Source: Planctomycetota bacterium (GTDB lineage: Bacteria; Planctomycetota; UBA8742; UBA2392). Taken from it: 64,000 nt of DNA. The stretch is from contig JAOSKM010000001.1 in the NCBI GenBank assembly GCA_027493625.1, forward strand, positions 1,083,489 to 1,147,488, in the 5' to 3' direction. The notes under the pieces are model-generated. The model worked only from the letters and a program-made list of their open reading frames with translations. It had not been told where the DNA came from and did no database searches. This document shows, one piece after another, positions 15,956 through 26,150 of this stretch; the stretch's first letter is position 1; each line of letters starts with the position of its first letter. A program made the translations under genes and the position numbers.

Positions 15956-17956
15956 CTACTCGGCAAACGGGTCCAGTTCTTCGGGTCCTGTCTGCAGATC
16001 ATCGTCGGACGCGCCCTTCTTGCGCCGTTGCTGGAACTCACCGGGCACTTCGAGGTCCGGGTCCGTGGACGCGTCCGGGGCCCCGCCGAGTGTTGACTCG
16101 TCAAGATCACCGGCGCTGCCGATCGGCTGGTCGTGGGCGCCGCCTTCCTCCACCTCCGAGAGACCGAGTTCTGCTCCGGCATCCTCGTCTTCGTAACCGC
16201 CCTCGACCGGCGCGTACAGGCCGGAATCTCCGCCGCTGAGGGTGGGGTCGTAACTCTCTTCCAGCGCTTCCCCCTCGCCGGTGACCGCCGATTCCTCGTC
16301 CTCTGAAGGCTGGTCGATGCCCGGCGGCTTCGGCGAGCGCAACGTCGCCTGTCCGCCCGGGTAGTACTTCAGCAGCGCCAGTTCGATCTCTTCTTCCGTC
16401 ACGACGAACAGCTTCACTTTGCTGGCCGTCAGCCGGCGCAGCTCGAGCAGCCGCTTCGGATCAAACGGGAAGGCCGCCGCCACCAGCAGCAACTCACCGA
16501 CGCGCTCGATGGGTATCACGCGATAAGCTCGAGCAATCGCCGGTCGCAGCATGGCCAGCGCGCGTTCCGTGGGCTGCACATGCTCCAGGTCCACGGGCGA
16601 AAGCGACTCGTGCCGCGCCAGGAAGCGGTGCAGTGTGACCTGGTCGGTGAACGCGCAGTCGTACAGCAGACCGCGGATCTCTTCCGGCACCTGCTCATCG
16701 TTGCTTAGCGCGTCTTCGACCTCCTCGGCCGTGATCACGCCCTGCAGCCAGAGCAGATAACCCGCCCGCTGCTCCATTTCGTCGTGGGCGGCGGACTCAC
16801 GGGCCGTCGGCTCCTCGGCTGTTCCACCCCCTTCGTAGTAGGCGGGCGCCTCGCTAACGCCCAGGTCAACGGGGCGTTCATAGCCAAGGTCGTCGGGCGG
16901 CGGCTCTTCGCCGTAGGCGGGTGCAGCGGGCATCGGCGTCTGCACCACGTCACGCTGGTGCTGTCGCGTGGGGCCGGCCAGAAAGCTGCCCTGCGGAGCA
17001 AGCTCGTCCTGCGGCGTCACCTCTTCAATGGTTTCACCCGCCGAGTACTCAGCGGAATGGAATGCCATGCGGCTGGAGTCTTCCATACGCGGCGGCAGCG
17101 GCTGCCCCGTGGGCCGCGGCTGCGGGCGCTCCGGCGCGGTTGGCGGTTGCTGCGGCGCCATGCGAGCCTGCTGCTCGCGCTGGCGCATCTTCTCGAGTAC
17201 GGCGCGTCCTTCTGCACCGAGCAGATCCTCGGCGCTGACACCGGCCAGCGTGTTGCCTCGCGCGCGCGGATCCGGCGGCGGGGCCGGCTGCCTGACGACC
17301 GGCGCCTGCGGAATCGGAATGTTCACAACCGGCGGCAACTCCGCTCGCGGCGCTGGACCCGGGTCGATCGAAGGGCGCCGCCCGGAACCCATGCTGTCCA
17401 GCGGTGCAGCCTCTCCCTCGACGCCGCCACCCGCCTTGGGAATACGCCGCGTGCCCTTGCGCCGCACGATCATGCCGTCTACTTCGGACGCGCTGGCGCC
17501 CAGGTCAACGGCGCCGGTCTGTCCCGGCTTGCGCAGCGTTGGACGAGGCATTGCGCTGGACTGTACGGCCGGGTTGATATCGGTCTGGCCGGACTTCTCG
17601 CGCCCGATGGTACCGAACAGGTTGCGGTTGCGCTGTGACTTGGTAGCGGGACCGCCCATGGAATCGAGGCGTGTATTCTGCGTGCCAAGAGAGGGTCCGC
17701 GCGAACGCTTTGGCGGCTCCAGGGACAGAAGCTGGGTCGAGCGCTTCTTCTGCTGCGTGTTGCCAACGGGCCCGGTCTTTTTGCGATCGGAAGCCTGGGG
17801 CTGTTGCCCCGAAGCCGGTATCTGGTTCTGGCCTGTCTGCGGACGCTGTTGCGGCTGGCTTGCGGGGCGCTGAGGCGGCCTGCGGTGCTGTCCGGTAGGT
17901 GTGTCGTCATCTTTTGGAACGTGAACCATGCAGCGACACCGGTTTTTCAGGCGCAT
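15956..17956 (-). CDS. Disordered protein carrying a GspE N-terminal (MshEN-like) domain
   Basis: Residues 1 to about 390 are low-complexity, rich in Pro, Gln and Arg. Residues 397-535 fit the type II secretion ATPase N-terminal fold: RAGYLLWLQGVITAEEVEDA, then TERALAMLRPAIARAYRVIPI and LLLVAAAFPFDPKRLLEL. The rest is acidic and ends DPFAE. No ATPase domain is present. Such stand-alone domains occur in signalling and, in MshE, bind c-di-GMP; whether this one does is unknown. ATG at 17956 or an internal ATG at 17929 could start it, and neither has a good ribosome-binding site. It diverges from the STAS gene. Confidence 0.75.
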   Translation of the reverse strand: MRLKNRCRCMVHVPKDDDTPTGQHRRPPQRPASQPQQRPQTGQNQIPASGQQPQASDRKKTGPVGNTQQKKRSTQLLSLEPPKRSRGPSLGTQNTRLDSMGGPATKSQRNRNLFGTIGREKSGQTDINPAVQSSAMPRPTLRKPGQTGAVDLGASASEVDGMIVRRKGTRRIPKAGGGVEGEAAPLDSMGSGRRPSIDPGPAPRAELPPVVNIPIPQAPVVRQPAPPPDPRARGNTLAGVSAEDLLGAEGRAVLEKMRQREQQARMAPQQPPTAPERPQPRPTGQPLPPRMEDSSRMAFHSAEYSAGETIEEVTPQDELAPQGSFLAGPTRQHQRDVVQTPMPAAPAYGEEPPPDDLGYERPVDLGVSEAPAYYEGGGTAEEPTARESAAHDEMEQRAGYLLWLQGVITAEEVEDALSNDEQVPEEIRGLLYDCAFTDQVTLHRFLARHESLSPVDLEHVQPTERALAMLRPAIARAYRVIPIERVGELLLVAAAFPFDPKRLLELRRLTASKVKLFVVTEEEIELALLKYYPGGQATLRSPKPPGIDQPSEDEESAVTGEGEALEESYDPTLSGGDSGLYAPVEGGYEDEDAGAELGLSEVEEGGAHDQPIGSAGDLDESTLGGAPDASTDPDLEVPGEFQQRRKKGASDDDLQTGPEELDPFAE

Positions 17957-18197
17957 GCAGCGGAGTTACGTCCGTGCACTATTACGCCGTCAGAGAAAGG
18001 AAACGACTGCTTGCACGGTGGAACCTGGCAACTCCAGAGCGGCAGTGCCACAAGCCAAGGCGTTTCCTACGCTTAACACAAAAAGTTCAGGAACAGTCCA
18101 CCATTACTAATTGGATTGTATTGAAGCTGCAGCCGCTGGCAAGGTGGGCGACTGTAAGATATCGACTCTTGTCAAATCTCGTAACTATCGTTTGCGG

Positions 18198-18226
18198 TTG
18201 ACTCTAGGTTTGGCGTGATGTATCAA
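18198..18226 (+). promoter_or_regulatory. Candidate sigma-70-type promoter upstream of the STAS gene
   Basis: TTGACT at 18198-18203 and TATCAA at 18221-18226 are separated by 17 bases, which is ideal spacing. The pair lies 116 bases before the start codon at 18342, in a noticeably AT-richer divergent region (17957-18341) that otherwise shows no gene. It is a motif match only. Confidence 0.4.
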
Positions 18227-18341
18227 TGACAGGCCAGAACCTCGGTCTATGTTTCGACTTTTGTGACGAACCCCGCGTTGGGGGTGTGCATAACTTGCGT
18301 TTTGTGGGCAATGCACACTGGGCATCATTCAAGGAGCACCC

Positions 18342-19453
18342 TTGACCGATCTACGCTTTGATATCACGCCGATTGATGCACTGGCCAACACCGCCCGTGT
18401 GGTTGTCGAGGGCGCCATTGACGCCACCACCGTCATCTCCTTTGAATCGCAGCTCAAACAGCTGCAGGAGGACGGTTACACCAACTTCGTGCTCGACATG
18501 CAGGGCATCAAGTACGTGAACTCGACCGGCCTGGGCAGCCTGGTGGCCACTGCCGACAACCTGGAAAAGGTTGGCGGCGGACTGGCGTTGATCCGGGTGC
18601 ACCCGAAGGTGAAGGTCGTGTTCGACATGCTCGGCCTCAACTCCTTCTTCCGTATCTTCACCAACGAAGACGAGGCCGTGAATTTCCTCGCCTCCAGCAA
18701 GGGTGGAGAGGCTGTTGCTGCCGCACCGGCGGCGCCCGCTCGACAGGCGCCTCCGCCCCAGCCGCAGCGCCCCCCACCGGCCAGTTCCAGCAGCGTCCAC
18801 CGACCTCGCAGCAGCCGATGGCGCCTCAGCCGCAGTATGCTCCGCCGCGGCCTCAGACAGCACCCGTGCAGGCGCGCCGCCAGACCGGCACCGTGCAGCG
18901 TCCGCCCACCGGACAGTACGGACGCCCGGGTACCGGCCAGTGGGTGCCGCCCTCACGCGACAACCCGCAGGTGGTGGCGTGTCCAAACTGCGGCGCCAGC
19001 TTCAAGGTAAGCCAGACCGGCCGTTACAAGTGCCCGTCCTGCGCGACCGCGTTCGTTGTGGACCCGCAGTTCGGCGTCGAACTCGCGCCGGCCACCAGCC
19101 AGTTGACCCTGGCCTTCACTCCGGAGTGCCGCGAAGGCTTCAACCTTTACCTGGGCTCGATGTGCCGCCGCGCCGGGTACAGCGAGGCGGATTACAACCA
19201 GCTTAAGCAGGGCCTCGAGCAGATCCTGCAGGGCGTGCTCCAGAACTGCTACCAGGGCCGGATCTACGAATCCTACGCCGTGGCGTTCCTGCCCGCGCGC
19301 CGCAACCTGCAGATCAAGTTCATCGTGGCAGGGCCCACCATGCAGGGAGACCCGCGGGCCTACTTCCCCATGGCCGCCCAGATCATGCCCGACCTCGCCA
19401 TGCGGCCGCACCCCAAGGGCGGCACCGTGGTGGTGATGAGCTTCCGCCGCTAG
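18342..19453 (+). CDS. STAS-domain / zinc-ribbon protein, frameshifted
   Basis: It starts with TTG at 18342 behind AAGGAG. Residues 1 to about 120 are a STAS domain like anti-sigma factor antagonists, with the phospho-acceptor region KYVNSTGLGSLVA. A Pro/Gln linker follows, then, in another frame, a zinc ribbon (CPNCGASFKVS, then KCPSC) and a C-terminal domain ending VVMSFRR that resembles the end of an anti-sigma kinase fold. The frames join if one C is added in the six-C run at 18770-18775. A probable partner-switching regulator with a novel fusion; the two halves could also be separate genes. Confidence 0.75.
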
Positions 19454-19467
19454 GCAGCCTTAGCTTC

Positions 19468-19502
19468 AAAACCGGCGCGGGTTTCCGCGCCGGTTTTCTT
19501 TT
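19468..19502 (+). terminator. Rho-independent terminator after the STAS gene
   Basis: A perfect 13-pair stem (AAAACCGGCGCGG and complement) with a GTTT loop is followed by TTTTCTTTT. It begins 15 bases after the stop at 19453, a textbook intrinsic terminator. Confidence 0.85.
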
Positions 19503-19576
19503 GGCCGCGCGTATGAACGGCGCCGCTTCAGCACAGGTCATTGCGGTTCCCGAGCGCGAGTGCATTCTCAAGGACC

Positions 19577-21488
19577 ATGGACGCTTTCTTTTCATCACCG
19601 TCCTCGCTCTGGCTGGGCCTGCTGATCGGGCCGCTGCTGCTGCTTTACATGCTGCAGCACAAGCCCGTGCGCAGGCGCGTCGCCAGCGTGGTGCTGTGGA
19701 CCGGCGTGGCGCAGTCGCAGATCGCCACCTCGCCGTTCCAGCGCCTGCGCAAGTCGCTGTCGCTGCTGCTGATGCTGCTGGCGCTGATTGCGCTGGTGCT
19801 GGCGCTTGCCGGGTTGCGGATTCCAGGCGGCGAGCGGCGCGGCGTGCCGGTCACCCTGGTCGTCGACGTGACCGCCAGCATGGGCGCCAACGAGCCCGGC
19901 GGCAGCCGCATCAGCATCGCGCGTCAACGCGCGGAAGCCGTGATTGATGCGGCCGGCAACAGCGCAATCTCGTTGTTCGCCTGGGACGGCAGCCTGCGCG
20001 CCCTCGCGCCCACGGACTCGGAGCCCGACGTGGCGCGCGCCGCGCTAGCCGGGCTTGAGCCGACCGATCTGGGGGCCACGGACACCGCGCTGGTTCGTGC
20101 CCTTGAGGGGCAAGGCGCCTCGCGCCGGCTGGTCGTGGTCAGCGATCACCTGCCCGGTGACCTCTCCGGCGCGCACTTCGTGCCCTGCGGCAGCCCAAAG
20201 GCCAACGCGGCCATCGTCTCGGCCAGCCTGAGTGAAATCACCTTCAGCCAGGTAGCGCTTTTTCTTCGGCATCGAACTGACGGGCACCGATCGCCCGCTG
20301 AGCGTGCCGTTAGTCCTGGAGCGTGTCGAGCCCGACGGCAGCAGCAAGCTGGTGGACGCCCGCGACGCGACACTGGAGCCAGGGCGGCGCGGCTCCTTCA
20401 CCTTCGCCGGAGTCGCGCCCGGCCTGTACTCCCTGCGCATCAAGCACGATGACGGCCTGGCCCTCGATAACGTGGCGTGGCTTCGATACAGCGCGCTGCC
20501 CGTGCAGGACGTGGTGTTCAGCGGCACGCCGCCGCCGGCGCTGGCAAAGGCGGTCGAAGCCATCGAGGCGGGAATGGGACTGGTACGCCTGGTGCCGGCC
20601 GGCAGTGAAGACCGCCAACGGGCCAGCTATGTGTTCTGTGATGCGGCTTCCTCGGGTGTGGAAGCGCGGCTCCCCTCGGCGTTTCTTGCACCCGCGGCGC
20701 CACGCGACGTCTCGTACGATCTTCCGATTGACGTGCCGCAGTCCGCCACGCGTCCCACCACCAGTTTCCTGTGGCGCGGTATTGGCACGCCGGACATCCG
20801 CATTCCCCGTGTCAACGTCATCCGTACGACCCGGTACACGCGCCCGGTGCTTGAGGGGGGCCAGGGACCGGCGATCTGCCTGCTGCCGCGCGAAAACGGG
20901 CTGCAGGATCTGCTGGTGGCGTTCCCGCTGGATGAAAGCGCAACCGGCTTCACCGGTAACCTGTCCTTCCCGATCTTCTGGGCCAACTGGTTTGACTACG
21001 TGCGCCGCAGCCGTGATCCGCTGCCGCGCGGGCCTCTCAGCACGCGTGACACCATGCGCGTGAATCCGCTCGACGGGCGCGGGGATTTCCAGTATGGGCC
21101 GGCCGGCACGCCCGGGCGCGAACCCGGCATTCCCGGGCGTGCGCTGCAGTTCGACCGCAGCGGCGTGTACGTGTTCGAGGGCATGGATGACACGGTACTG
21201 CCGCTGCTCGGTGTGAGCCTGCTCGACCCCGCTGAGTCCGACCTTTCGACTGCGGACCCGGCCGCCTGGGCGCCGGAATCCATGTCGGAGTGGATGCAGG
21301 GCTTTGAAGGGGAGGGCGAAAGTCGCGACCTGGAGTTGCACCCGTGGCTGGCGCTGCTGGCGGCGGGCCTGCTGCTGTTCGAATGGTTCTGGTTCCGGCG
21401 CAGGTTTCCTACGCGCTCGCAGGAGGCGGCGACTTCTCCGCGGACGCAGCCCGCAAGGCGTCGGAATACTGTGCGAGTGCGCGCCTGA
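19577..21488 (+). CDS. BatA-like membrane protein with vWA domain, frameshifted
   Basis: The N-terminus has the paired helices of BatA proteins (LWLGLLIGPLLLLYMLQHKP, then LLLMLLALIALVLALAGL), followed by a von Willebrand A-like segment VTLVVDVTASMGA with a modified MIDAS DxTxS. After about residue 230 the protein continues in another frame, joined if one T is removed from the five-T run at 20259-20263. It carries beta-rich domains and a final helix WLALLAAGLLLFEWFWF. ATG at 19577 is the first plausible start. The 3' end overlaps the convergent transglutaminase gene by 80 bases. It likely acts with the DUF58 and transglutaminase proteins. Confidence 0.75.
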
Positions 21489-23862
21489 AGTCCGTCTCAA
21501 GGTCGGCATCCAGCCCGAAGCGCAGCGCGTAGTAGAGTTCCGTCAGCTCCAGCACCGGTTCATGTCGGCTGCCTCCCCTGCGCAGCACACGGCGCGCGAA
21601 TTCACGCGGCGTTTCACTGGCGCGCTTCTGGAACCCGTAACGTGCCAGCAGCAGAAGCAACTGGAGGTACAGGCCGCGCTCGCGCTTACGGCCGCCTTCG
21701 CCCATCTGGCGCAGCACCTTTGCCTCGATCAGCTTGCGCCGGCGCCTGCGCCAGAGCAGCCAGGCCGCCAGCATTGCGGGCGGCAGCACCAGCAGCAGCG
21801 TGCGCAGAATGCCGCTTTGTGGGAACAACGTGTCGGGCAGCCAGCTCGTCAGCCTGTCCAGGAACTCATCGACGCGACCTGAGGCGTCCGACACGATCTG
21901 TTCGAGCTGCGAATACACCTGCTTCTGCGCTTTGCCGTCGTAGCGCCGCAGCCAGTCGGTGGGCGGCGGTGCTTCCGCGCTTTCGCCTTCCGGGCCATCA
22001 TCCTGGACGGTATCCGGTGTGTCGGGTTGCACGGGCGGCTCATCCACCTGCGCACCCGAATCGTCACTGCCGCCCTCGGACGGCGTGGGATCGAAGGCAA
22101 TCCAACCAAAGCCCTCGATGTACGCTTCCACCCAGGCGTGGGCCGCCGAGGCCGTCACCTCGAAAACGCCTTCCTCGTTGGGCTTGTCCGCGAGGAAACC
22201 GGCCGCGACTCGGGCTGGCACGCCGTAACAGCGCAGCAGGATGCACATCGCGCTGGCGAAGTACTCGCAATGCCCGAAACGCTCCGATTGGTTCGTGGTG
22301 GTATCCAGGAAGCGGGCCAGGGCGTCCGGTCCCGGTTCCGGGCGGAAATCGAGCGAGTAGGTCCAGGCCGGGGTCTGCGTGCCTTCCAGGCGCGCTTCAC
22401 GGAACATGGCGACGATGTCCGTCGCCGCCGCGTACACGCCGAGGTTGCCCGCATTCTCCCCGGGCCGCGCCGCGCGTGCCATCTCGGCGAAACGCGGGTA
22501 GAAGCCGAAGCGGCGCCGGATCTGCTCCTTCAGGCCATTCGGTATCTGCAGGTACTCGGGCCGCGGCGTCGGCGACGGTCCGCGACCGGCGAACAGCGCT
22601 TTCAAGCGCGCAGGCGTCGACTGCAGCTGGATGGCAGTGACCTCGTACGACTCGGCCGCCCTGATCGACGGCGCGCGCACGGTGTTGGAGACCGTGTCGT
22701 AATACAGCGCTCCGCTGTAGGCGCCGATCATGCTGGGCTCGGTCGCGAGCGGCAGCTGCCCACCCGAGCCAAGGCCTGCCTCGCGGAGGGTGACCACAAA
22801 GCGACGCGTCTTCCAGTCACGTCCGCGCGGACGCGGCGCGCCCGGCAGCGTGCGGTTTGCTCCGTCCTGGACTTCAAACGTGGTGGTGGCGCCGGCCCCG
22901 AGTGGCGCCCAGCGCATGCCGTCGAAGCTCGAATAGGTGAACGCCCTCAGGTAAACCCGCTGCAGCGCGTCACCGCCCGCCTCCAGCTGGCGCAGATCCA
23001 GGGCCGGGGTCTGACTGCGCTTGATCTCGCCGAAGTCGCCAAGGTCGACGCCCGACGACAGACCGGAAACGGATGCCGGCGCGGCAGGGTCCCTGGGTCC
23101 GCCGGTCGGCTCGCGCGGGCCGCCGAGCGGACCGCCCGGGCTCTGTCTGCCCCCGGGCTGCTCCGGTCCTGTGCCGATCGGACCGGGTGGCTGCTCTTCC
23201 GGCTCATAGCGCGGCAGCGCGAAGTACAGGAACAGCGAAAGAAGCAGCACCGAGCTGGTCAACAGCGGCAGTACGCCGAAGAACGCACCGCGCATGATGC
23301 CTCCCGGACGACCGGCAGGCGGCAGGGTGCCGCGGCGCCTTGCCACGTACACGCCGTGGTACAGCATGCCGGGATACTGCAACATCAGGAACAGCGAGCC
23401 GGCGGCGCCGATCGCGGCCAGCCAGGGCCACACCGCGTCATCCAGCGGGCGGCGCACGCCGATCACGGTTGAGAACAGCGCCAGCACCAGCACCACGCTG
23501 ATCAGCCGCGATGATTCGCGCACGTACAGCACCATGATCTGCACGCTTACCAGCACCAGTGGCAGCGGTGTGTACAGCACGATTTTCACGAAGTCGCCGG
23601 CATGTGACTTGATCTCGACGCCGTGGTACAGGACCAGCAGCAGCGGCAGCATCGAGTACAGCACCAGCATGGGCGTGCGAAGCCGTCGCAGTGTATGCAT
23701 GCGCAGGAAGGTTTCCTGCAGCCCGATGCAGGTTCCCAGGAATGCCAGCTCGCTCCAGTCCAGCAGGCCGCGGCGCTGGAACAGCACGCACAGCACAACC
23801 AGCGCCAGGCCCGCGATACGGGCAAGCGTGGCGTAGGTGGCGTCGCGCGCGGAGTTCTTCAC
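21409..23862 (-). CDS. TgpA-type membrane transglutaminase
   Basis: The 817-residue protein has several N-terminal membrane helices (DUF3488-like, residues 1-210), an extracytoplasmic transglutaminase core with catalytic Cys in FGHCEYFASAM, His in ASAAHAWVEAY and Asp in IAFDPTPSEGG, then a C-terminal helix and a cytoplasmic DUF4129-like tail. Related proteins sit in MoxR/DUF58 clusters; substrates are largely unknown. It overlaps the upstream DUF58 gene by four bases (ATGA). A Gly/Pro-rich linker at residues 215-280 is extended compared with typical members. Confidence 0.88.
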   Translation of the reverse strand: MKNSARDATYATLARIAGLALVVLCVLFQRRGLLDWSELAFLGTCIGLQETFLRMHTLRRLRTPMLVLYSMLPLLLVLYHGVEIKSHAGDFVKIVLYTPLPLVLVSVQIMVLYVRESSRLISVVLVLALFSTVIGVRRPLDDAVWPWLAAIGAAGSLFLMLQYPGMLYHGVYVARRRGTLPPAGRPGGIMRGAFFGVLPLLTSSVLLLSLFLYFALPRYEPEEQPPGPIGTGPEQPGGRQSPGGPLGGPREPTGGPRDPAAPASVSGLSSGVDLGDFGEIKRSQTPALDLRQLEAGGDALQRVYLRAFTYSSFDGMRWAPLGAGATTTFEVQDGANRTLPGAPRPRGRDWKTRRFVVTLREAGLGSGGQLPLATEPSMIGAYSGALYYDTVSNTVRAPSIRAAESYEVTAIQLQSTPARLKALFAGRGPSPTPRPEYLQIPNGLKEQIRRRFGFYPRFAEMARAARPGENAGNLGVYAAATDIVAMFREARLEGTQTPAWTYSLDFRPEPGPDALARFLDTTTNQSERFGHCEYFASAMCILLRCYGVPARVAAGFLADKPNEEGVFEVTASAAHAWVEAYIEGFGWIAFDPTPSEGGSDDSGAQVDEPPVQPDTPDTVQDDGPEGESAEAPPPTDWLRRYDGKAQKQVYSQLEQIVSDASGRVDEFLDRLTSWLPDTLFPQSGILRTLLLVLPPAMLAAWLLWRRRRRKLIEAKVLRQMGEGGRKRERGLYLQLLLLLARYGFQKRASETPREFARRVLRRGGSRHEPVLELTELYYALRFGLDADLETDFRRALAQYSDALRAASAEKSPPPASA

Positions 23863-25088
23863 GGAGCCGCCTTGCTGCGTTTGCTGACGCCCGAGGCTTC
23901 CAGTTCCGGTGAGGCGATGCTGCGTCGGCCCAGCTGGTCGAAACGCAGGTAATCTTTGAAGTCGGACGCGCCCGCGCCGATCACCATGGCGCCGGTACCC
24001 AGGCGCAGGCTGGCCTCGGCGTGTTCCTTGGGCCCCAGCGTGACCAGCACCGGCACCTCGTTGCCCACGCCCACGCCGACCTGGTCGACCCAGTCACCCA
24101 GCCGCTTCTCGGAAAAGCCGGCCAGCGCCAGCCGCTCCATCACCGCGTGGTAGTGCGCATCACCGCGTCCGGGAGCGCTGGCGTGCAGCATGCTGTCGAA
24201 CCAGGCGAAGCGGAACAGCACGCCCTGCCGGGTCAGGAACCAGGTCAAGCCGGCGACCAGGCCGATGGCCGACTCCAGGCGCTGCCGCAGCGTGCCGGGG
24301 TCGCCGACCGGCGAGGTGTCCAGCAGCAGCAGCAGGCTGGCATCCTGGCGCCCCTCCAGCTCCAGGATCATCGGCTTGCCGGTGCGCGCGGTCGTGCGCC
24401 AGTGGATGCGCGCCACGTTCTGGCCCGGCAGGTACTCGCGCACGCCGTAGACTTCCTCCTGGCCGAGCCGCGCGACCGAAGACTCGCCGAAGAAGCGGGC
24501 TGAACGCATCAGCTGCTGCTCGAACTCGTGCGAAAGCCGCGCCGGGCGCGGGTACACCAGGATCTCGCTGCGGAACTCAAGTTTGCGCGTCATGCGCACC
24601 AGCCCGAACGGGAACGCGCTGGTCACCAGCACGTCGTTCATGGTGTGCAGGCCGCGCCGGCCGAATACCGCCGTGTAGCGCGGCTTCTGCACGTAGCCGG
24701 GGCTTACGCACATGACCAGGTTGGTGGATTCGTCGCGGTAAAGGTCAGGCAGGTTGGTGTCATCGACCTCGAGGGCAAAACGCGGGATCCACCCGGCGTT
24801 GTGCAGCATCATGGTCACGTCCACACTTTCGCCGGCGTGCGTTTCACGCGGAAGCTGGCGCTTGAATTCCATCTTGCGGACGTCCAGCCACACGGCCAGC
24901 GCGTTGACGAGCACCAGCGCCAGCGGGATGCAGCTCAGCAGGATGAAACTGGCCTCGCCGTAGAAGCTGCCGGCGCCAAACAGCAGAACCGACGCGCCCA
25001 GGAAATACCAGCCAAGGCGGGTCGGCACGGGCAGCACCGCCAGGCGGCGGCCCAGGCGTTTCAACTTCGCGGCCAGGCGCAGCTTCAA
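23859..25088 (-). CDS. DUF58 domain membrane protein
   Basis: This 409-residue protein has two N-terminal membrane helices (WYFLGASVLLFGAGSFYGEA and an adjacent segment), an Ig-like region, and the DUF58 block VYGVREYLPGQNVARIHWRT followed by the vWA-like LLLLLDTSPVGDPG. In other bacteria DUF58 proteins act with MoxR AAA+ ATPases and transglutaminase-like proteins in envelope processes. It is co-translated with the transglutaminase gene. No MoxR gene is present in the window, so the usual ATPase partner must be elsewhere. Confidence 0.88.
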   Translation of the reverse strand: MKLRLAAKLKRLGRRLAVLPVPTRLGWYFLGASVLLFGAGSFYGEASFILLSCIPLALVLVNALAVWLDVRKMEFKRQLPRETHAGESVDVTMMLHNAGWIPRFALEVDDTNLPDLYRDESTNLVMCVSPGYVQKPRYTAVFGRRGLHTMNDVLVTSAFPFGLVRMTRKLEFRSEILVYPRPARLSHEFEQQLMRSARFFGESSVARLGQEEVYGVREYLPGQNVARIHWRTTARTGKPMILELEGRQDASLLLLLDTSPVGDPGTLRQRLESAIGLVAGLTWFLTRQGVLFRFAWFDSMLHASAPGRGDAHYHAVMERLALAGFSEKRLGDWVDQVGVGVGNEVPVLVTLGPKEHAEASLRLGTGAMVIGAGASDFKDYLRFDQLGRRSIASPELEASGVSKRSKAAP

Positions 25089-25143
25089 ACAGCGTCCTCA
25101 ACGTCTGCAGGTTAAACGAACCAGCGGGGCGGAAGTTCCCTGC

Positions 25144-26142
25144 TTATCGGTACGGGAACCAGCTTACATTCCCGTTGCGCAGGCTCTGCATGTAGACGCG
25201 CCCGACTCCGGGGGCGGTGCAAAGCTCCAGGGGGTCAATCACCACCGGAATGCGACCGACCCGCTTGCGGGTCACCACGTCGATCTCCAGCAGGTCGCCC
25301 GACAGCGGCCGTGCCACCAGCGCCCGGCTGCCGTCCTGGCTGAACGACACGGCGCCGACGAAGCCGAGCACGCGCTCGCCGCGGTGCCAGCGCAGCTCTT
25401 CCTCAACATGGATCTCGCCGATCAGCGTGAGCCGTTCCCGGTCGTAGACGAACACGCTTGAAAGCGCGCTGATCCACGCCTCCGGCCGCACGGGGTGGAA
25501 TGCCACCCGCGCCAGTGCCTGCTGCTCGATGGGCCAGATCACGTCCCCCACCAGCTCGTGGCTGCGGCCGTCCAGCACGAACAGGTGGTTCGAATCCCCC
25601 ACGGTCAGCCAGCGGCGCTCGCCACCGGGCTCTTCCACCAGGGCGCCCGGCAGCGTGGTGGGTTTCAGGAATGGCAGCGGCACCAGGCGATACGACGCCG
25701 AGGTGCCGTCGATTTCGTACAGCGCCGGCAGTTGCACGCCTGGCTCAACAGAATGCGGGCTGAAGCCGGGCAGTACCACGCGCTCGCCCTTCACGGCCTC
25801 GAACACCTGCACCGGCAGCGCGCTGCGCTCGAGCTTGAAGTCGCCGAGCGCGGGCACATCGGTCAGCATCTCATTGAGTCGCGACGCCTGTTTCTCGAGC
25901 AGGGCGGAGATGCGGGCGCCGTCATAGAACCGGAAACGCAGGCCGTTCTGGCTGCGCGGCCAGCCGCTGCAGACCACGATCTGCCCGCTGTGGGTTGGCC
26001 AGGCGCGCAGCTGCTCCGTGCTGCTGGCGATCTGGGCGTGTACTTCGATTTTGCCGGTGTCGGGCTGGAACGCGAACAGCGCGTCGAGGCCTTCCACCCT
26101 GCGTTTGTAGAACAGCGTCTCGCCGCCAGGCCCCAGGAACAC
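25144..26142 (-). CDS. Beta-propeller-like protein of unknown function
   Basis: The 332-residue protein has repeated blocks resembling WD40 or YVTN propeller blades, for example LFVLDGRSHELVGDVIWPIE, SVFVYDRERLTLIGEI and LLEIDVVTRKRVGRIPVVID, each ending in a hydrophobic strand. There is no signal peptide or membrane helix, so it is probably cytoplasmic unless the start is misassigned. The GTG start at 26142 lies just after the aminotransferase stop and has a GGGGG run upstream. The opening residues already look like the middle of a blade, so an N-terminal truncation is possible. Confidence 0.6.
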   Translation of the reverse strand: MFLGPGGETLFYKRRVEGLDALFAFQPDTGKIEVHAQIASSTEQLRAWPTHSGQIVVCSGWPRSQNGLRFRFYDGARISALLEKQASRLNEMLTDVPALGDFKLERSALPVQVFEAVKGERVVLPGFSPHSVEPGVQLPALYEIDGTSASYRLVPLPFLKPTTLPGALVEEPGGERRWLTVGDSNHLFVLDGRSHELVGDVIWPIEQQALARVAFHPVRPEAWISALSSVFVYDRERLTLIGEIHVEEELRWHRGERVLGFVGAVSFSQDGSRALVARPLSGDLLEIDVVTRKRVGRIPVVIDPLELCTAPGVGRVYMQSLRNGNVSWFPYR

Positions 26143-26150
26143 GCCGCCCC

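Noticed and set aside
22027..23472. Long plus-strand open frame antisense to the transglutaminase gene
   Set aside because: The composition is Arg/Gly-rich with no family features, while the minus strand has the catalytic Cys, His and Asp of a transglutaminase.
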